From Holophagae bacterium (lineage in GTDB: Bacteria > Acidobacteriota > Holophagae > Acanthopleuribacterales > Acanthopleuribacteraceae): a stretch of DNA of 64,000 bases. The translations under genes were made by a program, and so were the position numbers. The stretch is taken from NCBI GenBank assembly GCA_030429565.1, contig JAUIFE010000002.1, forward strand, positions 310,001 through 374,000. The letters are read 5' to 3'. This document shows, piece by piece, positions 8,581-17,904 of this stretch. Positions within the stretch are counted from its first letter, which is position 1; each line of letters opens with the position of its first letter. The notes beneath the pieces are model-generated. The model was given only the letters and a program-made list of their open reading frames with translations. It was not told where the DNA came from and did no database searches.

Positions 8581-9348
8581 TGGTTGCGTCGGCGTGAGCC
8601 GGTCATGAACGGGGACCCCGCCTCCAAAAACATGACTTTGGCTCTATTTTCATGACCTGCTCACTTGAATTAGACTGGGATCAAGTTTGGCGAGCAGTGA
8701 TCAGCCAAACTTTTTGGTGTTGTCCAACGGTCTGTTTTTAAGCTGTTCGGTGATTTATGCGGCCGAATAGCGGCCGATTCAGGCGGTTTTACCCAATACG
8801 GCGTTTGGCGACGGCGGCGGGTAAGAGGCGCGCGAGACGTCTCCGGACGGCCCCAAAATGAATCGGGTCTGTTGTGGCAATCAGGACAACAGCGCCCTGT
8901 GTCGCTGGGAATCGACAAGGCTCGCGGTACGCCGCGCGACGTTTGCCGCCGGTTTCCCGAAAAACAGACAACCACGTCAAGCTGATGGAACCCGCGGGCA
9001 ACGGGGTCCTGGTTGGTGCCGGTGTTTCGTCACTCCCGAGAAACGCCGGCCGCGAGGTTGTGTCATTCGGGTAAAACTCTTGTGCATGGCAAGCTTCGCC
9101 AATCGCAAAAGCAGTCGCTTATTTTGTTTGTTTCAAAGGGTATGCAAAAAGGAACAAACAACAATCGGCGCTTGCCGTTGCGAAAGCGGCCGCGGTCCCT
9201 CGTCGCTGCTAGACCAAATTTATGCTATAGATACACGCTAATGACAGCGTTGTGCCGTTTCGCAAAACATTGTTTGCATCGCGACACAGCGTCTTAATCG
9301 CCCGGCCTTTATCAAGCGGGCACGTCTACCATAAATACTATGTGACAG

Positions 9349-9752
9349 TTGGATTCGCACCCTTCTCGGGAATGCACACGCCATTTCCCGTTGTCGCGAC
9401 CTTTTGGTCTAGCAAGCTTCTTTTTCCCGTGTTGTCGGTGGTACCGCCAAACACCCAGCCGCACCCTTCGGTGCCTTGGCCGGTGTGTGGTTGCGGTTGC
9501 CCGCGCAAGTGATTGCAAAACCTTTGCCCATCATCGTTTGACCCGCATTACCCAGCCGTCTTTCGGCGCCGGGGCGGCGATTGCGCCAGGTTGGTTAAAC
9601 GGAGCTGTTACCGCGTCGGCCCTGCGGCTCACCGCCCGATGTCGACCGGGTTTGAAGCGCGAACCTTAAAACTCACATGACTCACAAATGGTGAGACCGC
9701 GTCTTGCGATGCGGTTTTCGTCAGCCCTTTCCCGAGAAGGGTGCGAATCCAA
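9349..9752. repeat. Perfect 24-bp inverted repeat, 356 bp apart
   Basis: Bases 9349-9372 are the exact reverse complement of 9729-9752. The core reads GAGAAGGGTGCGAATCC on the plus strand at the right copy. The similarity stops abruptly on both sides. The sequence between has no recognisable transposase or gene. Confidence 0.9.
9681..9741 (+). ncRNA. Run of three hairpins, possible structured RNA
   Basis: Three stems follow one another: CTCAC/GTGAG (9681-9695, five-base loop); ACCGCGTC/GATGCGGT (9696-9715, TTGC loop, one G-T pair) followed by TTTT; and CCCTT/AAGGG (about 9726-9741, seven-base loop), whose right part overlaps the 24-bp inverted repeat. The middle one could act as a terminator. 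No known RNA family is recognised. Confidence 0.3.
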
Positions 9753-9847
9753 CACGGACCCAACGTCTTCCGTGACGTTCCGTGGTGTAACCCCGCGTTC
9801 ACCGCGGCAAAACGGCGTGTATCGTCGCCACCTAAAAGGATGTTAAG

Positions 9848-12490
9848 GTGTTGAAAAAAATAGCTTTATCTTGGCAGATTTCCAGTTTGTTTTTCTGTCT
9901 CTCAATGCTGCCGATTTGGGCTGATATTGATCTTGTAACGGCCGTTCCCGACGTGTTTTACCGCGCAGCTTGTGGTCGTGTCGGTTCGATTAAATTTGCC
10001 GTGAACGGCAACGATTTTGCCGAGGCGACCCCGCAACAACCGGTTTACATTCGCATTCGCATGGACCATGGTGCGGTTAACTGCCGCGACATGGTTTTTC
10101 CAGAGGATGACCTCGAGCAGGTAATGTTGCCGTTGCGGGTGGAAGTACCCGGTTATGAAGTGGCTGCCGATCCGACCACCGTGCAGATTGTGCGTTGGCG
10201 GCAAGGTGAGCCGGAGATTTGGATGCGCGTCACGCAAAGTACTGAGCTTTGGTTACGCAAGGATGGGGATCTGCGCGCGCCCAGTAGCAATGTCCCTGTT
10301 TCTTTTCATCTCGGTCTTGATCTGGAAGATTACTTAATCATTTACCGCCAGGCCTTTGAATCGGGCGCCGCCAGTCTGCCGTTTCCCACCCGTGACCTCA
10401 ATCGCGACGACATTATTGCCTCACCCGCTGTCGCCACGCCGCTTGAAATGGACTTGGGCAGTAGCAACCTGGTCGGGTTCGAAAATACCAACGATTTTAA
10501 TGACTATTCGCTGCAATTCGATCCGATCACCTTTGACCACCAAACCTTGGGTGTTGAGACCGAGTCGGATTTCACTGGAATCCTTTTGGGTCAGTTGACC
10601 TCTGTTGCCTTTTCCGACGACCGACTGCTCGCGCGCGCGTCAATTTCCGACGCAGGCGATACGGTGCCTGCTTTTTCATGGCGCACGACGATTCGCGACT
10701 TCAACTACCGTGGTGCCTGCGAGCGTACCGGTATTGCCTTGTTTGATATGGTTAACAATGGTTTTCCCGATGCTTCAGCAGAGAATCCGGCCTACATCCG
10801 CTTGGGGCTCAATCGCGGCGCGCGCCTGTGTCAGACCAAGGTGGCGCCCGGCGGTGATCCGATTTATTTGGCTCTGTATCTGGAAGGTCAAGACAACGAT
10901 CCCCTGTTGGACGTCCCCAAAAACGCGCTTTCGATCGTGCGGTGGGTTGAAGGAGAACGTGCCGTGTGGTTAAAGCTCACGGCGAGTACTTCGACCTGGC
11001 TGCGCCTCGGCGAACAGACCCTACCCCCTAACCGAGACTTTCCGGTAAGTATAGGGGTCATGGTGAGTGCGATTCAAAGTTTCGAAGCATCGCGCGACCT
11101 ATTCATCGAAGGTCGTGCCAACCTACCTTTTAACACCACCAATCTACTGACTGACGGCAGCCTTGCCGATGCCGTTGATACCCAGCTTTTCGCCGATGTG
11201 CGTTTCTCATCTTATGTCCCGTTACCGGCGCCACCCGAAGTGAGCACGATGCGGCTGGAGCCAAGTTGTTTAGGCGAAGGGACTTCGGCGGTTGAGACCG
11301 CTTCCGACGAGAGCCTCATCACCTTTGGGGAAGATTTACGGATTTCTAGTGAGCACCCTTATATCGGCCGGGCCTTCCAGCTTTTCCCCGATCAAGATGA
11401 TGTGGTTCGCTTGGAAACCACGGTTCGCGATGTTTTTGAAGACGGCGTCTGTGAGCTGACCGGCCAAATGCGTTTCCGCATTTCGGGTGACGTTTTTCCC
11501 AATGCATCGGTGGAGGAACCGGCCTACGTACGCCTGCGTCTGTCTGGTGGCGCGGTGTTGTGCGAAACTTTGGTAGATATCCAGGCGAATAATGGCTCGC
11601 CGATCTACTTGGCGTTACGCGTGTTGCCTATTCCAGATGTGGATGTTCAGGTGGTTGCGCCACCTGAAACACTGCAAATTGCGCGTTGGAAAAGAGGTGA
11701 AAACGAGATTTGGTTAAAAGTGACGACAGCGACGTCGCGCTGGATCCGTTATCGCGAGAGCATTGGGTCGCCTAACACGCGTGACATCGTGGAGTTCGTG
11801 CTCGCCAACTCGGCGGTTGATTCCTACACTAGCTGCCGCAACTCTTTTCTGGAATCAGGTGCCAACCTCGCCGGTAATACGCGTAACCCCAGTAATGCCG
11901 GTGACTTCGAATCAGTAGTCGACACGTTCATGGGTATGGATTTAACCTCCTTTGTGTTGCCGACGCCGTCCTTCATTGAATTCAATGCCGACGCGTTTGA
12001 TCACACCACCGCCGGTGTTGAAACTGCCGATGCCCAAAACCAAATTGTTTTGGGTGACCTGGTACCCATGCAATTGGCGGGTGATCTGCAAATTGCACGT
12101 ACTCAAACCGATCTGCCCTTGCGGGTTTCGCCCGATATTTCAGTGCAAGGTTTGGAAGTGATCACACTCGACGCCATCTTGCCGGACGACATCGTACCGA
12201 CCACGATTCGTTGGGAAAATATGAGTAGTGGTGCCTTACTCAGCGAAGATTTCTCGCTCGCTTATGATCCGTTGCCCGGCCGAACCGTGCGCCTGCGCGT
12301 TACCGCCAGGGACATCAAGGGTCGCGAGGGTGAGGCTTTTGCCGTGATTCTCGTTAATCCCGAGGGCCTTGATCTCAATGGTGACGGAAAAAACACGATT
12401 GAAGACCTGCGTCAAGTGACCGATCAATGGGCGCCGGAAACCAAATCGGTCCTCGATTTGCTTCACATTAGGATTGATCCCAAACCATAG
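9848..12490 (+). CDS. Exported protein with three long repeats and dockerin-like end
   Basis: An 880-residue protein of unknown function. After a signal peptide (about residues 1-25, ending PIWAD) there are three related units of about 170-200 residues (roughly 35-240, 275-500 and 515-740). Each has an opening Cys (YRAACGRVG, YRGACERTG, EDGVCELTG), then PVYIRIRMDHGAVNC or a cognate, QIVRWRQGEPEIW or a cognate, a STxLWLR-type strand, and a closing D-H/VET segment. Each unit therefore has at least two cysteines that could bridge. The end (about 845-880) has LDLNGDGKNTIEDLRQ, a single calcium-loop, dockerin-like helix pair. The start is GTG with AAAAGGA eight bases upstream. A surface or extracellular binding role is inferred. 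Confidence 0.82.
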   Translation: MLKKIALSWQISSLFFCLSMLPIWADIDLVTAVPDVFYRAACGRVGSIKFAVNGNDFAEATPQQPVYIRIRMDHGAVNCRDMVFPEDDLEQVMLPLRVEVPGYEVAADPTTVQIVRWRQGEPEIWMRVTQSTELWLRKDGDLRAPSSNVPVSFHLGLDLEDYLIIYRQAFESGAASLPFPTRDLNRDDIIASPAVATPLEMDLGSSNLVGFENTNDFNDYSLQFDPITFDHQTLGVETESDFTGILLGQLTSVAFSDDRLLARASISDAGDTVPAFSWRTTIRDFNYRGACERTGIALFDMVNNGFPDASAENPAYIRLGLNRGARLCQTKVAPGGDPIYLALYLEGQDNDPLLDVPKNALSIVRWVEGERAVWLKLTASTSTWLRLGEQTLPPNRDFPVSIGVMVSAIQSFEASRDLFIEGRANLPFNTTNLLTDGSLADAVDTQLFADVRFSSYVPLPAPPEVSTMRLEPSCLGEGTSAVETASDESLITFGEDLRISSEHPYIGRAFQLFPDQDDVVRLETTVRDVFEDGVCELTGQMRFRISGDVFPNASVEEPAYVRLRLSGGAVLCETLVDIQANNGSPIYLALRVLPIPDVDVQVVAPPETLQIARWKRGENEIWLKVTTATSRWIRYRESIGSPNTRDIVEFVLANSAVDSYTSCRNSFLESGANLAGNTRNPSNAGDFESVVDTFMGMDLTSFVLPTPSFIEFNADAFDHTTAGVETADAQNQIVLGDLVPMQLAGDLQIARTQTDLPLRVSPDISVQGLEVITLDAILPDDIVPTTIRWENMSSGALLSEDFSLAYDPLPGRTVRLRVTARDIKGREGEAFAVILVNPEGLDLNGDGKNTIEDLRQVTDQWAPETKSVLDLLHIRIDPKP

Positions 12491-12498
12491 ATCGCGAA

Positions 12499-12527
12499 CC
12501 CGCCGGTTTTTGGGTCGAACCGGCGGG
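12499..12527 (+). terminator. Hairpin after the repeat-protein gene
   Basis: A ten-base-pair perfect stem (CCCGCCGGTT at 12499-12508, AACCGGCGGG at 12518-12527) starts nine bases after the stop codon. No T-tract follows, so termination efficiency is uncertain. Confidence 0.5.
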
Positions 12528-12835
12528 ATTGCTCGGTGTATGGTTTGGGTCTGGGCGCTTTGCGCCGGCGTGGTGGCCGGGGTCGACTACCACGTTCCGA
12601 TCAAACGGCGACTGCCGCAAGGCTGTGCGTTTTGACGGATAGTTTTCTCTGCTGAGGGGTGGAGACGGCTTCCGGGTCGCGGCGACTTTTTACGCCCATG
12701 ACTCGGGTAGATTGCGACATACCGATTTCGGTGAACGTCACGGGGTTTTGGTGCATCGCCGATGCTTCCGCCCTCAGCGGTTCGGCGATCAGCGCCTGAC
12801 CGGTGCTACCGAGGGGTGTTGTTAGGAGACGGGCT
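12528..12835. other. Intergenic region before the propeller kinase
   Basis: About 300 bases in which I see no gene. The end carries the AGGAG ribosome site that selects the TTG start of the kinase. Confidence 0.5.
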
Positions 12836-12838
12836 TTG
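12824..12838 (+). promoter_or_regulatory. Ribosome site selecting a TTG start
   Basis: AGGAG at 12824-12828 lies seven bases before TTG at 12836. The later ATG at 12878 and the upstream in-frame codons have no comparable ribosome site, so TTG is the best start for the kinase. Confidence 0.65.
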
Positions 12839-15800
12839 AGCATCAAAACATCAACAACATCGGCGCCTGTCGAGAACATGCGGGACCGATTCCAGTTCGG
12901 CCGTGTCTCAGGTCGCGGCAACAGAGGGCTGTTTTACTTCTTTTTGGTTCTGACGGCCTGGTCGGTCTGGAGTGGCCTCCATTTGGTCGCCCGTGAAGCA
13001 CCTGTTTATTTCGAGCACCTTGCCCTGGAAGAAGGGCTCTCACAAAGTCGTATTTTGGCCATTGAACAAGACTCGATTGGTTTTTTGTGGTTTGGAACCC
13101 AAGACGGCTTGAATCGTTACGACGGCTACGAATTTCGCATTTACCGCCCGCAAGTGAACAACGGCGATGTTGAACACGGCGGCATCACCGCTTTGGCCAC
13201 TGCTGGGAACGGCGATCTTTGGGTTGGTACGCGTCAGGGGGGTTTGTTTGTTTACCGTGCCGTTCGCGACCAATTCGAAGCAGTCACCCTTCCGGTGGAA
13301 GCCGACGTCTTGCCGCACATCACCGCCTTGTGCCGCGACCATGAAGGTCGTCTGTGGATTGGTACGCGTGCACTTGGGTTATTTAGTTTGAAACTTAACG
13401 GTGGATTGGCGGACGTTTCGGCGGTCCCTTTGTCGGCGCCGTCTCTGGCGCATGTGCCGGCTGTCCAAAGCCTTGCTGCCGGCGACGGTAAACTATGGGT
13501 CGGCAGTGAACGGTCCGGTTTGCTGGCCTTCACGCCGGCGACCCAGACGCTGGAGCATTGGACCAAAGCCGAAGGCCTCCTTGCCGACACCGTCACTTGC
13601 CTCTTACCGGAAGCGGACGGCGGTCTGTGGTTCGGTACGCAGAACGGGCTGATGCACCGCGACGGCGACGGCGTATTTCGATCTTTCCAACACGATGTGA
13701 AGGATCCGCAAAGCTTGAGCGGGCGCCAGGTCTGGAGCTTGCTGCGTGATCGCGCCGGCGCGCTGTGGGTGGGCACGCGTGACGACGGCCTCAATCGCAG
13801 CAGTGACAACGGCCAAACGTTCGATCATTTCCACTACTCCCCGATTAACGCCAAAAGCCTCAGCAGCAACCAAGCCTGGCGTTTGTTCGAGGATCGTTCC
13901 GGTGTGATTTGGGTGGGGACCGGTGGTCAGGGGCTTAACAAGTACGCGCGCGGCCTAAGTCAGTTCTTGCGCTATGGGATTTTTCCCGATCATCCTCACA
14001 GTCCGGGTTCCTTTGTGCCGCTTTCAATGACGGTTGACCGTGATGAACGCTTGTGGATGGGGACTTGGAACCACGGCCTTGTGTCACTCGACACCCGCGC
14101 CGAACGCTTCACCTACCACCGGCTTGACCAGGGTGAAAATGCGGAAAAAGCCGCGACCCGCAGCGCCGACGGCGAAACCAAACTGATCATCGCCGCTCAT
14201 GCCGACCGCGATAACCAACTTTGGTTTGGCGCCTATAAACGCGGTCTCTTGCGCTTCGATCCCGCCACCGGTAAAACGATGCGTTACCCGAACGCTGGCG
14301 GTACGAGCTGGACACCGACGGCCGTCGTTGACGGCCAACCTGGCACCTTGTGGGTTGGGAGTTATCGCGGGGGCTTGTACCGTTTCGACAAACGAAGCGG
14401 TGAATTTCAACAATTCCAAGCCAATCCTAAACAAAGCGGCGCCCTTTCAATGAATCAGGTTTCGGCCCTGCTCTACGATAGCCGTGATCGTTTGTGGGTG
14501 GGAACTTTTGGTGGCGGCCTTAACCTTTTGCAACCCGAGAGCAACAACTTTATTCACTTTCGCAACGATTCTGAACGGGCCGACAGTTTGCCACACGACC
14601 TAGTGACCAGTCTCCACGAGGACCCTCAGGGTCAAATTTGGGTGGGAACCGATGGCGGCGGTTTGAGTTTATGGCGTGGCGCTGAAACGGATTTTGAGCG
14701 CATCGAGGCGGCCTCGCGTTTCGGCAATAAAGTAGTTAACGGCATTATTACCGACGGTAACGGCGACCTGTGGGTGGCCACCAACAAAGGATTGTTGCAG
14801 CGCCGGTCCCACGACAAACACTGGCGTCGCTTTGGCACCGGTGAAGGCGTGATGTTGGAATTCAACGCGGGCGTATTTGCCGGCTCGGCCTCGGGCGAGT
14901 TGTTTTTCGGTGGCACGCGTGGCCTCAACCGTTTCCATCCCAACGCGCTCAAACACAATTCGCAGGCGCCGCCGGTGGTGCTGACCGCTGTGAAAAAATT
15001 CCACCAGGATGCGGTGCCGGGACCCTACTTGGTCGATCGCTTGGCCTTCGATTACACCGACAATTTTCTCCGTTTTGAATTCGCAGCTCTGGATTACAAT
15101 CTGCCCGAAAAAAACCGTTATCGCTATAAATTGGAAGGGGTTGACCGTGATTGGGTCGATGCGGGAACGCGTCGCAGTGCCGATTACACCGATTTGGACG
15201 GTGGTCGCTACGTCTTTCGCGTCGCGGCCGGTAACAACGACGGCGTCTGGAATGATGCCGGGTTAGCGGTGCCGCTGGTCATTCATCCACCTTTTTGGCA
15301 AACCTGGTGGTTCCAATTGTTGTTGGTGTTGCTCGCCCTGTTAGTGCTGGTGGCTTTACCCTTTGTTTGGCAAATGCGGCGTTACCGTCGCTTGCAACAA
15401 TTGCGCGATCAAGAACTCGAAACAAAACGCCGCTTAACCGAAGGTCGCGAAGTGGAGCGGTTGCGTATTGCCCAGGAAATTCACGACGGCCCAGTGCAGG
15501 ATTTGCACGCGGTTCACATTCAAATGGTGTTGTTTCAAAAGAGCCTGGCGTTGAAATTGGCGAAACTGCTTGGTGCGGATCCCGAGCGGCCTTCGCCGGC
15601 AGCCGGCTTGGCCGATATCGTCGTTTATTTGCAGCGAATTGCCCAAGATTTGCGCGACTTATGCGGCCAGTTAAGGCCGCCGACTTTGCAGCATTTCGGC
15701 CTTAATGCGGCTTTGGAAGCGCATGTTGACCGCTGTCGGGAAAAGTACCCACAGATTGACATCAGTTGCGATACGGGCGGTGCCATTAGCGACATTCCCG

Positions 15801-16105
15801 AGGAAACTCAGTTGGCGCTGTTTCGCATTTGCCAGGAAGCGCTCAACAACGCATTTCAGCACGCCAAGGGCGACCGCGTGTGGGTGTGTTTTGAAGCCGA
15901 TGCCGAGGCTTTGGTGCTTGAGGTGCGCGACAACGGGTTGGGATTTGAACCGCAAAACTTGGTGAGCTTTTCGCGCCAAGGCCACTTTGGACTGTTGGGT
16001 ATTTCTGAACGGGCTCAGGCCATCGGTGCGCGGTTAGAGATAGAATCGGCGCCGGATGCAGGAACCATGGTGCGTGTGTTTGCCCCCTTAGTACAACAAA
16101 CATAA
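12836..16105 (+). CDS. Two-component regulator-propeller sensor histidine kinase
   Basis: A 1089-residue membrane sensor kinase. Residues about 24-46 form a signal anchor. The sensor part (about 55-720) is built from repeated propeller strands of the Reg_prop type (GFLWFGTQDGLNRYDG, GDLWVGTRQGG, GVIWVGTGGQGLNKY, RLWVGTFGGGLN), enough for two seven-bladed propellers. A Y_Y_Y Ig-like domain follows (about 740-815), then one membrane helix (about 824-846), a HisKA_3 domain with the phospho-acceptor H883 (RIAQEIHDGPVQDL), and a HATPase with EALNNAFQHAKG and VRDNGLGF. The fold is like the outer half of BT4673-type hybrids, but no receiver or AraC domain is attached, so it should signal through a separate NarL regulator such as the one at 7921. 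Confidence 0.93.
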   Translation: MSIKTSTTSAPVENMRDRFQFGRVSGRGNRGLFYFFLVLTAWSVWSGLHLVAREAPVYFEHLALEEGLSQSRILAIEQDSIGFLWFGTQDGLNRYDGYEFRIYRPQVNNGDVEHGGITALATAGNGDLWVGTRQGGLFVYRAVRDQFEAVTLPVEADVLPHITALCRDHEGRLWIGTRALGLFSLKLNGGLADVSAVPLSAPSLAHVPAVQSLAAGDGKLWVGSERSGLLAFTPATQTLEHWTKAEGLLADTVTCLLPEADGGLWFGTQNGLMHRDGDGVFRSFQHDVKDPQSLSGRQVWSLLRDRAGALWVGTRDDGLNRSSDNGQTFDHFHYSPINAKSLSSNQAWRLFEDRSGVIWVGTGGQGLNKYARGLSQFLRYGIFPDHPHSPGSFVPLSMTVDRDERLWMGTWNHGLVSLDTRAERFTYHRLDQGENAEKAATRSADGETKLIIAAHADRDNQLWFGAYKRGLLRFDPATGKTMRYPNAGGTSWTPTAVVDGQPGTLWVGSYRGGLYRFDKRSGEFQQFQANPKQSGALSMNQVSALLYDSRDRLWVGTFGGGLNLLQPESNNFIHFRNDSERADSLPHDLVTSLHEDPQGQIWVGTDGGGLSLWRGAETDFERIEAASRFGNKVVNGIITDGNGDLWVATNKGLLQRRSHDKHWRRFGTGEGVMLEFNAGVFAGSASGELFFGGTRGLNRFHPNALKHNSQAPPVVLTAVKKFHQDAVPGPYLVDRLAFDYTDNFLRFEFAALDYNLPEKNRYRYKLEGVDRDWVDAGTRRSADYTDLDGGRYVFRVAAGNNDGVWNDAGLAVPLVIHPPFWQTWWFQLLLVLLALLVLVALPFVWQMRRYRRLQQLRDQELETKRRLTEGREVERLRIAQEIHDGPVQDLHAVHIQMVLFQKSLALKLAKLLGADPERPSPAAGLADIVVYLQRIAQDLRDLCGQLRPPTLQHFGLNAALEAHVDRCREKYPQIDISCDTGGAISDIPEETQLALFRICQEALNNAFQHAKGDRVWVCFEADAEALVLEVRDNGLGFEPQNLVSFSRQGHFGLLGISERAQAIGARLEIESAPDAGTMVRVFAPLVQQT

Positions 16106-16366
16106 GGGCTTTGGTGAAGCGCGCGAATTTTGCCGTCAAAACGTACTTTGTGTTTGGTCGTGGTTTTTTCGGGTGTGCTCTTTGGACGGAACACCGTGCT
16201 TTCCGCTATAATGAGGCTTCCCTTTCCCTTGTTTCGTTGACTGCTGAACGTGAAGTCGCCATGCCGGATCTTTCTTGTGTGTTGGCCGGCATTTGCTTTG
16301 CGCCGGCGGCGATGAATGCGGCGACGAGCCGTGGGAATGACCGAACTCCGACCAAACGAGGCAACC

Positions 16367-16678
16367 ATGAGCGAAGATGTTTTGCGTAAAGTGAAAATGG
16401 ATACGATTGTCGGTGAAACCTTGTCGTTACATGTCAGCGACGAGGTTCAAGTGCCCTTAACGCTCAATACGATCCGAGAACGCGCCGATGCCAAAGAACA
16501 CGGCTATGAATGTTTCACGATGGTGTTTTCAGGCGCCAACGAACAGCAGCTCGAGCAAGGGACCTATACCTTCAAAAGTGAGAAGCTCGGCGACTTTTTA
16601 TTGTTCATTGTGCCGATTGCTCGCGATGACAAAGGCATGACCTACGAAGCGGTCATTAACCGCGAATTGGCGAGTTAA
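16367..16678 (+). CDS. Small DUF6916-like protein
   Basis: A 103-residue cytoplasmic protein, probably a compact beta fold. The pattern GETLSLHVSDEVQVPLTL, then CFTMVFSGANEQQLEQGTY, then GDFLLFIVPIARDDKGMTYE and AVINRE matches the DUF6916-like group as I know it; members are small, of unknown function and often near secretion or tail-like genes. None is visible here. GAGG about six bases before the ATG supports the start. The gene stands alone and converges on the S41-like gene. Confidence 0.72.
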   Translation: MSEDVLRKVKMDTIVGETLSLHVSDEVQVPLTLNTIRERADAKEHGYECFTMVFSGANEQQLEQGTYTFKSEKLGDFLLFIVPIARDDKGMTYEAVINRELAS

Positions 16679-16681
16679 GCA

Positions 16682-16730
16682 AACACGGCGACGGGTTCGA
16701 CCGCCGCTTGGGTTGGACCCACGTCGTGTT
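16682..16730. terminator. Imperfect hairpin between convergent genes
   Basis: AACACGGCG (16682-16690) pairs with CGTCGTGTT (16722-16730), with one G-T wobble, plus a further GGG/CCC inside. There is no T-tract. It lies just where transcripts of the DUF6916-like gene and the S41-like gene meet, and the right end almost touches the S41 stop codon. Confidence 0.35.
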
Positions 16731-16732
16731 GC

Positions 16733-17899
16733 CTAACCTGCTTGAGGGAGCACGGCTGGTTTGTGGGCGCGCACCAAGTCCAGTGCTTTACCCAGCCAGA
16801 CCTGGCTGTCGGCGGGTTTTTCCTGCGCGTCTTTGGGCCAGGTTAGTTCGTGCGCGGGTTTCAGCGGTTCCGGCCCGAAGCGGCGACCCGAAGGCAGCAC
16901 TAATTGGCGTGTAGGTATTTCCAGCTTGGCGCCGTTGCGCAGTGGGAACACTTCAAAAATCGGTGCCAGCGTTAGCGAAGGTTCACCGACCAACACCGCC
17001 GCTTCACGGTCGGCGGCCACGGCGGCGAACCACTCAGCGGCGCGCGAGGTGCTGGGGTTGATGAGCACAAATAATTCAAATGATGAAAAGGGGCCGTCGT
17101 GGGCAATCGCCAACTTGGTGGGTTCGCCTTTTTTGCCGTGCCACGCACCCAGTGAGCCTTTGCGCATAAATAACTGCGCCAGTTGGACAAAATCGTCTTG
17201 GCTGCCGAGGGCGTTGTTGCGCAAATCGAGCACCAAACGCGGTTTGGCCTGAGGTTGGTCGGCGACAATCTCGGCCATGTATTTTTTGAGGTCGGCGGCA
17301 AAACCGGGATGAAAATGCGGCAGGGAAAAAACATGGACGCCGTCTTGATACGCCTGATGCGCGATCCGGTTTTGGTCCAGGTCGCTTTTGCTGAGTGCCA
17401 GCGGTTTTTCCTTGGCGGTGGGACCCGTGACCAAGGTGACCGATAAACCGGCGCTGTTTTCAAGGAAGAGGTTGCGAATGGCGACCAGGTTCATGGTACG
17501 GGTGGTGTTGCCTTCGATTTTTCGCAAGTAGGTGCCAGGCAGCAAACCCAACTCGCGGGCCGGATGGTTGGGCGCGACGGCGAGCACGTAAGCGTAACCC
17601 TTGCGCTTGCGCAGGACCAAACCCCATTGCTGGTAAACCAAATCATCCCAAGGTTTGACGTCGGTCTCGGCGGCGATGAAGCTGGCGTTTTCGTCAATCT
17701 TTTCGAGCGCGCCTTGGTACATGCCGGGAACCAGGTCTTCCATGTCGATTTGATCGACGTAGGCGCGGTCGACCAAGTGCAGAATCTCGGGCACGTCGCG
17801 GCCGGCTTCAAAGAAGTTGCCCTGGCCAAACAACGCGCCCAGCACTAACAAAACCGGAATACCGGTGATTAATGCCGCGATTTTTATTCTCATGGTCAT
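16733..17899 (-). CDS. S41 (CtpA-like) peptidase homologue, catalytic residues lost
   Basis: A 388-residue exported or membrane-anchored protein with a hydrophobic N-terminus (residues 5-25), a PDZ-like domain (about 100-158; YVLAVAPNHPARELGLLPG) and an S41 core (VLDLRNNALGS, then LFVLINPSTSRAAEWFAAV, AVLVGEPSLTL, LPSGRRFGP). In active C-terminal processing peptidases the Ser lies in N-x-G-T/S-A-S-A-S-E and the Lys 25 residues later in T-x-G-K-G. Here the aligned positions are R286 and L311, exactly 25 apart, so both catalytic residues are gone. It is probably a substrate-binding or scaffold pseudo-peptidase. GGGAGG five bases before the ATG supports the start; it lies inside a small hairpin. 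Confidence 0.85.
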   Translation of the reverse strand: MTMRIKIAALITGIPVLLVLGALFGQGNFFEAGRDVPEILHLVDRAYVDQIDMEDLVPGMYQGALEKIDENASFIAAETDVKPWDDLVYQQWGLVLRKRKGYAYVLAVAPNHPARELGLLPGTYLRKIEGNTTRTMNLVAIRNLFLENSAGLSVTLVTGPTAKEKPLALSKSDLDQNRIAHQAYQDGVHVFSLPHFHPGFAADLKKYMAEIVADQPQAKPRLVLDLRNNALGSQDDFVQLAQLFMRKGSLGAWHGKKGEPTKLAIAHDGPFSSFELFVLINPSTSRAAEWFAAVAADREAAVLVGEPSLTLAPIFEVFPLRNGAKLEIPTRQLVLPSGRRFGPEPLKPAHELTWPKDAQEKPADSQVWLGKALDLVRAHKPAVLPQAG

Positions 17900-17904
17900 G
17901 AAAA

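Larger units (their letters stand above)
8581..9847. other. Gene-poor gap with hairpins and an inverted repeat
   Basis: About 1.27 kb with no believable gene; the open frames here have shadow-like composition. It holds a perfect 24-bp inverted repeat (9349-9372 and 9729-9752) and three consecutive hairpins at 9681-9741, listed separately. AAAAGGA at 9833-9839 is the ribosome site of the following gene. Confidence 0.55.

Noticed and set aside
8858..9669. Several overlapping open frames in the 8.6-9.8 kb gap
   Set aside because: None has a ribosome site or domain pattern, and both strands are open equally, as expected from GC-rich non-coding DNA.
9681..9752. A complete tRNA at the three-hairpin run
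   Set aside because: The middle stem has eight pairs with a four-base loop and no acceptor stem can be formed, so it is not a tRNA.
12601..12921. Minus-strand frame before the propeller kinase
   Set aside because: No motif or ribosome site, and it overlaps the kinase start that is supported by AGGAG and TTG.
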